Below are positions 9,402 through 20,333 of a DNA stretch of 20,333 bases, piece by piece. The stretch is from NCBI GenBank assembly GCA_964058845.1, contig CAXKVR010000441.1, positions 1-20,333 of the forward strand. Direction: 5' to 3'. The translations under genes were made by a program, and so were the position numbers. The number at the start of each line of letters is the position of its first letter. Position 1 is the first letter of the stretch. The notes beneath the pieces were generated by a model. The model was not told where the DNA came from. It made no database searches and saw only the letters and a list, made by a program, of their open reading frames with translations. The DNA is from Carex sylvatica (taxonomy: Eukaryota > Streptophyta > Magnoliopsida > Poales > Cyperaceae).

Positions 9402-9550
9402 AGGCGTGTTCCGCAGAACAAAGGGAATAGGAATAGAAATATGAATGCAAAATTTTTGAACTGAAATTTACTGTTCACATGGGAAAAAAAATCACTCTGA
9501 GTGAATTTTTTTTTTCCCACATGAATAGTAAAGCGCCGAACAGGCCCTAA
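9399..9550. mobile_element. Tourist-like (PIF/Harbinger) MITE, 9402-9547, with TAA duplication
   Basis: The left end is AGGCGTGTTCCGC and the inverted right end is GGGCCTGTTCGGCGC, close to the GGGCCTGTTCGG-type ends of Tourist elements. Both ends abut TAA (9399-9401 and 9548-9550), the expected PIF/Harbinger TWA target. The 146-bp interior contains a strong hairpin: TTTACTGTTCACATGGGAAA is mirrored by TTTCCCACATGAATAGTAAA around GAGTGA/TCACTC. It is non-coding. Confidence 0.65.
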
Positions 9551-10192
9551 ATAAAAAATTGCATCGGTTATTGTGAATGTTTATCCTTAAATGATATTTT
9601 AAAAATAGAAAGGGATTAGAACTAATAAGAAAATTGAGTATGCCAATCAAGCAAGGGGACTCATAAAGTCTACAAAAAAAATAGAGATATCGTGACATCT
9701 ATATGTGGCTAGTACGTGTGACGTGTATGTATCTAAATAAATGTAGACTTCTACACATAGAAATATATATAAAATTTTAAAAAAAGTAATTATAATTTCC
9801 CCCACCTATCCATCCCCAATTTATCCTCCAACTAACTATCTTTCAATTTCTAACAATCTTTATTTCTCTCTTCTTTCTCCATTTTTCTTCCACTTCTATT
9901 TTTCTCTTTCACATCCATCTTCTTCTCCTATCTCCCTCTCCCACCTCCTTCTCCTACCTCCCTCTCCCACCTCCGCCTCCCACACTTTACCTCACCTCTG
10001 CCTCTACCTCAATCTCCCACCTTCGCATCCCACCTCTGGCTCAGCCTTGGTTTTTCCATCGATAAGCTTCCTCCCTCTTACACTTCTGCCTCGATTTTTT
10101 TCGTCTATACCTGCTGCTTCCGCTCCAGTAAATGTTCTGCCGGAGATCATCCGTCACTCCATTCCAATCAAGAATGCCTCTGCCGGGATAAA

Positions 10193-10505
10193 TACTTCAA
10201 TGTGTATAAATAAATACTTCAATGTGTATGAATGAATACTAGAGCACGTCTTTACTGGATCAGATTCAACACTGTCGACCATATCAAAATAATTTTGTAT
10301 ATGTGGATGCAATTAATCCCTTTCATGTCTATGTTTTTATTCCTCATGAAGTACCGAGTTTTGCAAAGAACAAAGTTTTATTAATAGTGAATTAGGCAAC
10401 TGCATACTAAGTAAATGACATAAAAAAATGAAAAAAAAATAGAGTTATATGAATAAATACTTGATGTCTTAGATGTGAATACTTCAATGTGTATGAATGA
10501 ATACT
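10193..10505. repeat. Short direct repeats AATACTTCAATGTGTATRAATRAATACT
   Basis: The core AATACTTCAATGTGTAT occurs twice at about 10193-10230 and again near 10479. Each copy is followed by GAATGAATACT or AAATAAATACT. Further GAATACTT copies punctuate the downstream 250-bp array, suggesting growth by repeated duplication. Confidence 0.6.
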
Positions 10506-11195
10506 TGTGTGACAAGATATTAATATTTGTGCAACGGACAACTCGAAAGTATGTCAACATGGATCTCATTTGAAAAATAAAATTGTGTAAATTGTGTAGA
10601 AAACGTTCATGATTTTAGATTTGCAAAATTCTTCACAGATCATCAGAAATATTGGTTAGATTGAGCAGAGAAAAAAAAATTCACCTCTAAAAATGTGTAA
10701 AAGATGGATGAGTGATGTTTTCAGTTTTTATACTTGCACTTGTACGACGATGATGAATACTTTCTCGATAAGGGATGAATACTTGTGCAACGGACAACTC
10801 AAAAGTATGTCATCATGGATCTCATTTGAAAGATAAAATTGTGTAGAAAACGTTCATAATTTTAGATTTATAAAATTTCTCACCGATCGGCAGAAATATT
10901 GATTAGATTGAACGGAGAGAAAAAAACTCCACCTCTAAAAACGTGTAAAAGATAGATGATTGATGTGTCCAGTTTTTATATTTGCAATTGCACGATGATG
11001 ATAAATACATTCTTGATAGGGGATGAATACTTATGCAACAGACAACTCCAAAGTATGTCATCATGGATCTTATTTAAAAGATAAAATTATATAGAAAACA
11101 TTCGTGATTTTAGATTTGCAAAATTTCTCACCGATCGTCAGAAATATTGATTAGATTGAGTGGAGAAAAAAAAATTCACCTCTAAAAACTTGTCC
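10500..11195. repeat. Tandem array of about 250-bp units, nearly three copies
   Basis: Three units share the blocks GCAACGGACAACTC (starting at 10531, 10787 and, as GCAACAGACAACTC, 11035), AGTATGTCATCATGGATCT, CAGAAATATTG and CACCTCTAAAAA. The steps between units are 256 and 248 bases. Divergence between copies is modest and the last copy is cut short. No reading frame is conserved across copies. Confidence 0.8.
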
Positions 11196-11421
11196 AATTT
11201 TTTTTTAAATACTTGATATATTAGGTATGAATATTTGATATGTTATAGATTAATGTTTGATGTGTTATAGGTGAATACTTGCACAATAGTTGTACTTTTT
11301 TTTAAATATTAGGTGGTTCTTAAATAGTAAGTGGTCCCCTAGGTAGTTAGTAGTTATTATAGTAGTTAATGAGTGGGAGATAAATGAGAGATTGTCACGG
11401 GGGATAGCTAGGTACTCTCTA

Positions 11422-11990
11422 AAAAAAAAGATAGACTGTTTGATTGAATGACTGATATTTAATTCGAAATTTTATCTTTTTAATCACAGTCATTAGTAAA
11501 TTAGAACATCTATTTACTTAATATAAGAATGGAGATGTGTATAAATTTATTCATTAATATACGGGGTCTATCTACGTTTTTGGATATTTTGGAATTTAGT
11601 AAGAAGTGCCCTATCATAATTATTTTTGTTTTTTATAAAAATTGATACACAATTTATATATAAAAAACAACATATTTATATTTTTATTCTTTGAAAAAAA
11701 TTTAACATAATTTTAAAGAAGTTTGCGAGGATAGGAGCGTCAGATTTTTACAAAACCGGAAAAAACAAAATAAAATAAATAAACATTCATCGCTTTGCTC
11801 GAACTCCGTATCTTTGTGGGCTCTCTCTCGTAGCCCGTAATCAGCCCCAGTACCCAACTTTCAATTACGTTTACATGGACTGTCCATATACCGGGTCACT
11901 TCTTGTAAGTTATTAATTATTTAACTAAACAAACTTGTGTATTTCATTTATCATACAGTAGAAAAAACTGTAAGTGTTACAAAAAATCCG
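11422..11990. other. Intergenic AT-rich region upstream of the PI4K-beta leader
   Basis: The sequence moves from AT-rich (11430-11760) to a CT-richer, gene-proximal composition. The promoter of the kinase gene presumably lies here or just downstream. I could not assign a TATA box with confidence. Confidence 0.4.
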
Positions 11991-12556
11991 ACCAAACCCG
12001 ATCCCGGCAGCGTTTCTTTTTTCCCTCTTCTTTCTTCTCTCCCCGACCGACGACGCTGGCGGAGCAGAACAAAATATTTGAAAAAAAGTCGGAGAAATTG
12101 TAGTCAATACACGCCAATTGAAACACCGTCTCTCTTTCTTCGTCCACCGAATTTTACACCTAAGTCCCTCGAAAGATTCGAATTCTCCTCATCTTCTCCA
12201 GCTCTATCCCAATCCCAGCTAGGGTTTACTCTGGCAATCTCCTTCTCCCAATCAACCCGCCGGATTGCGCAACAGCCACTGTAAATCCACAATTCCATTC
12301 AAGCTTCTCTTGTTCTTCCCAGCTCGATTTAATCAGTTCTTCTCCAATCTTACTTTTCAGAATCCTTGATCCAGCTCAGCCCAATTTGGGAATAATTCGG
12401 AACATAAAGCTCAATCTCACTTATTTATCTAGGGTTTAGAATAATAGATTCAATTCCGCCCCAAATTGCGGTCTAGTCAGCTTTCCTCTCAATTTCAGAT
12501 CAAATTCCCCATCTTATCAATGCTGGAGAGACACACACACCACTAGCCACTTCTTA
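11991..12556 (+). promoter_or_regulatory. Likely promoter-proximal region and long 5' leader of PI4K-beta, ATG-free, with telo-box motifs
   Basis: From about 12001 to 12519 the plus strand contains no ATG at all, and the sequence is CT-rich, both typical of a plant 5' untranslated leader. Two AGGGTTT (telo-box, inverse AAACCCT) motifs lie at 12221-12227 and 12431-12437; such motifs are common near the starts of constitutively expressed plant genes. The transcription start cannot be fixed from sequence. A leader intron is possible but not demonstrated. Confidence 0.5.
12520..12546 (+). CDS. Upstream ORF of 8 codons in the PI4K-beta leader
   Basis: ATG at 12520 opens a frame reading MLERHTHH and stops at TAG (12544-12546), ten bases before the main ATG at 12557. 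It is the first ATG after more than 500 ATG-free bases, so scanning ribosomes would meet it first. Its context is weak (T at -3, C at +4), favouring leaky scanning. A role in translational control is inferred. Confidence 0.5.
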   Translation: MLERHTHH

Positions 12557-20129
<7,573 letters not shown>

Positions 20130-20333
20130 GTTAGCTCTTCTTCATTACATTTTTGTTTTCTCCCCAGAAATTATCACTTTTTGAACGCGCATACATTATC
20201 AACCATTTTTGCATGATTGAGACTACCACACACATACCTGAGTCCTTCAATTTTCATTATTGTGGTACTTAAAAGTCCATGTGTTCCATGGTGCAATTAA
20301 TTCCGAGGGACCCTGAAGCACCATGTCTTTCCT
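20130..20333 (+). other. Intron 15 of PI4K-beta (incomplete)
   Basis: Donor GAG then GTTAGC follows HLSLTEE. The family continues with a short segment of about 35 residues, which I do not find in the remaining 204 bases. The last exon(s) and the 3' untranslated region therefore lie to the right of the window. Confidence 0.7.

Larger units (their letters stand above)
9783..11421. mobile_element. Possible 1.6-kb non-autonomous element with CT-rich 5' part and 250-bp tandem repeats
   Basis: The left edge (AGTAATTATAATTTCCCCC, then ATTTATC, CTCC, AACTA) is weakly mirrored by the inverted right edge (GAGTACCTAGCTATCCCCC, then ATTTATCTCCC, TTAACTA), suggesting diverged terminal repeats. Inside are a pyrimidine-rich block at about 9800-10040, short direct repeats of AATACTTCAATGTGTAT and the 250-bp array at 10500-11195. 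Poly-A flanks hide any duplication. No transposase or long frame is present; the open stretch at 10047-10235 resembles nothing I know. Confidence 0.35.

Noticed and set aside
10047..10235. 62-residue open stretch within the CT-rich part of the repeat unit
   Set aside because: No recognisable motif, no splice continuation, and it runs into the short direct repeats; most likely chance.
10500..11195. CRISPR-like array
   Set aside because: The units are about 250 bp, diverged and without spacers, in a plant genome; this is an ordinary tandem repeat.
11937..12284. 115-codon plus-strand frame upstream of the kinase gene
   Set aside because: Its only ATG lies at the far upstream end, probably before transcription begins; the rest falls in the CT-rich leader, and the protein has no recognisable features.
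3611..12556. A shared bidirectional promoter for the two divergent genes
   Set aside because: The starts are almost 9 kb apart with many transposon relics between them, so independent promoters are more likely.

Overview
The window is nuclear DNA of a flowering plant, most likely a eudicot. Both genes are split by AT-rich GT...AG introns, the intergenic DNA is full of small inverted-repeat transposons, and both proteins belong to recognisable plant families. I see no bacterial, organellar or viral genes.

Layout. Positions 1-3610 hold the 5' eight coding exons of a GDP-fucose O-fucosyltransferase-like gene on the minus strand; its 3' end lies beyond the left edge. Positions 3611 to about 11990 are an 8 kb divergent intergenic region, mostly mobile-element relics: a small inverted-repeat element just upstream of the fucosyltransferase; a roughly 2.1 kb hAT-like element (3978-6065) carrying a tRNA-like relic and a probable solo LTR; a 407-bp near-palindromic Mutator-like element with a perfect 9-bp target duplication (6396-6802) and a decayed relative next to it; two further MITEs; and a roughly 1.6 kb unit with a 250-bp tandem repeat. 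Positions 12557-20129 hold fifteen coding exons of a plant type III phosphatidylinositol 4-kinase beta on the plus strand; the short last exon(s) lie beyond the right edge. The 5' leader of this gene has no ATG for over 500 bp except one 8-codon uORF just before the main start.

I rebuilt both genes by hand from splice sites. In each, the exon phases close exactly: 370 residues of fucosyltransferase and 1098 residues of PI4K-beta. The two proteins act in the same cellular space, since plant PI4K-beta makes PI4P on trans-Golgi/TGN membranes and the fucosyltransferase-like protein has a Golgi-type signal anchor. Nothing in the sequence shows that they are functionally linked, and the large transposon-filled gap argues against a shared promoter.

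I found no new multi-gene system. The observations most worth following are the nested transposon structures, the palindromic Mutator-like element, the 770-bp element inside the kinase-domain intron, the nine-unit FFKRLF repeat in PI4K-beta and the leader uORF.
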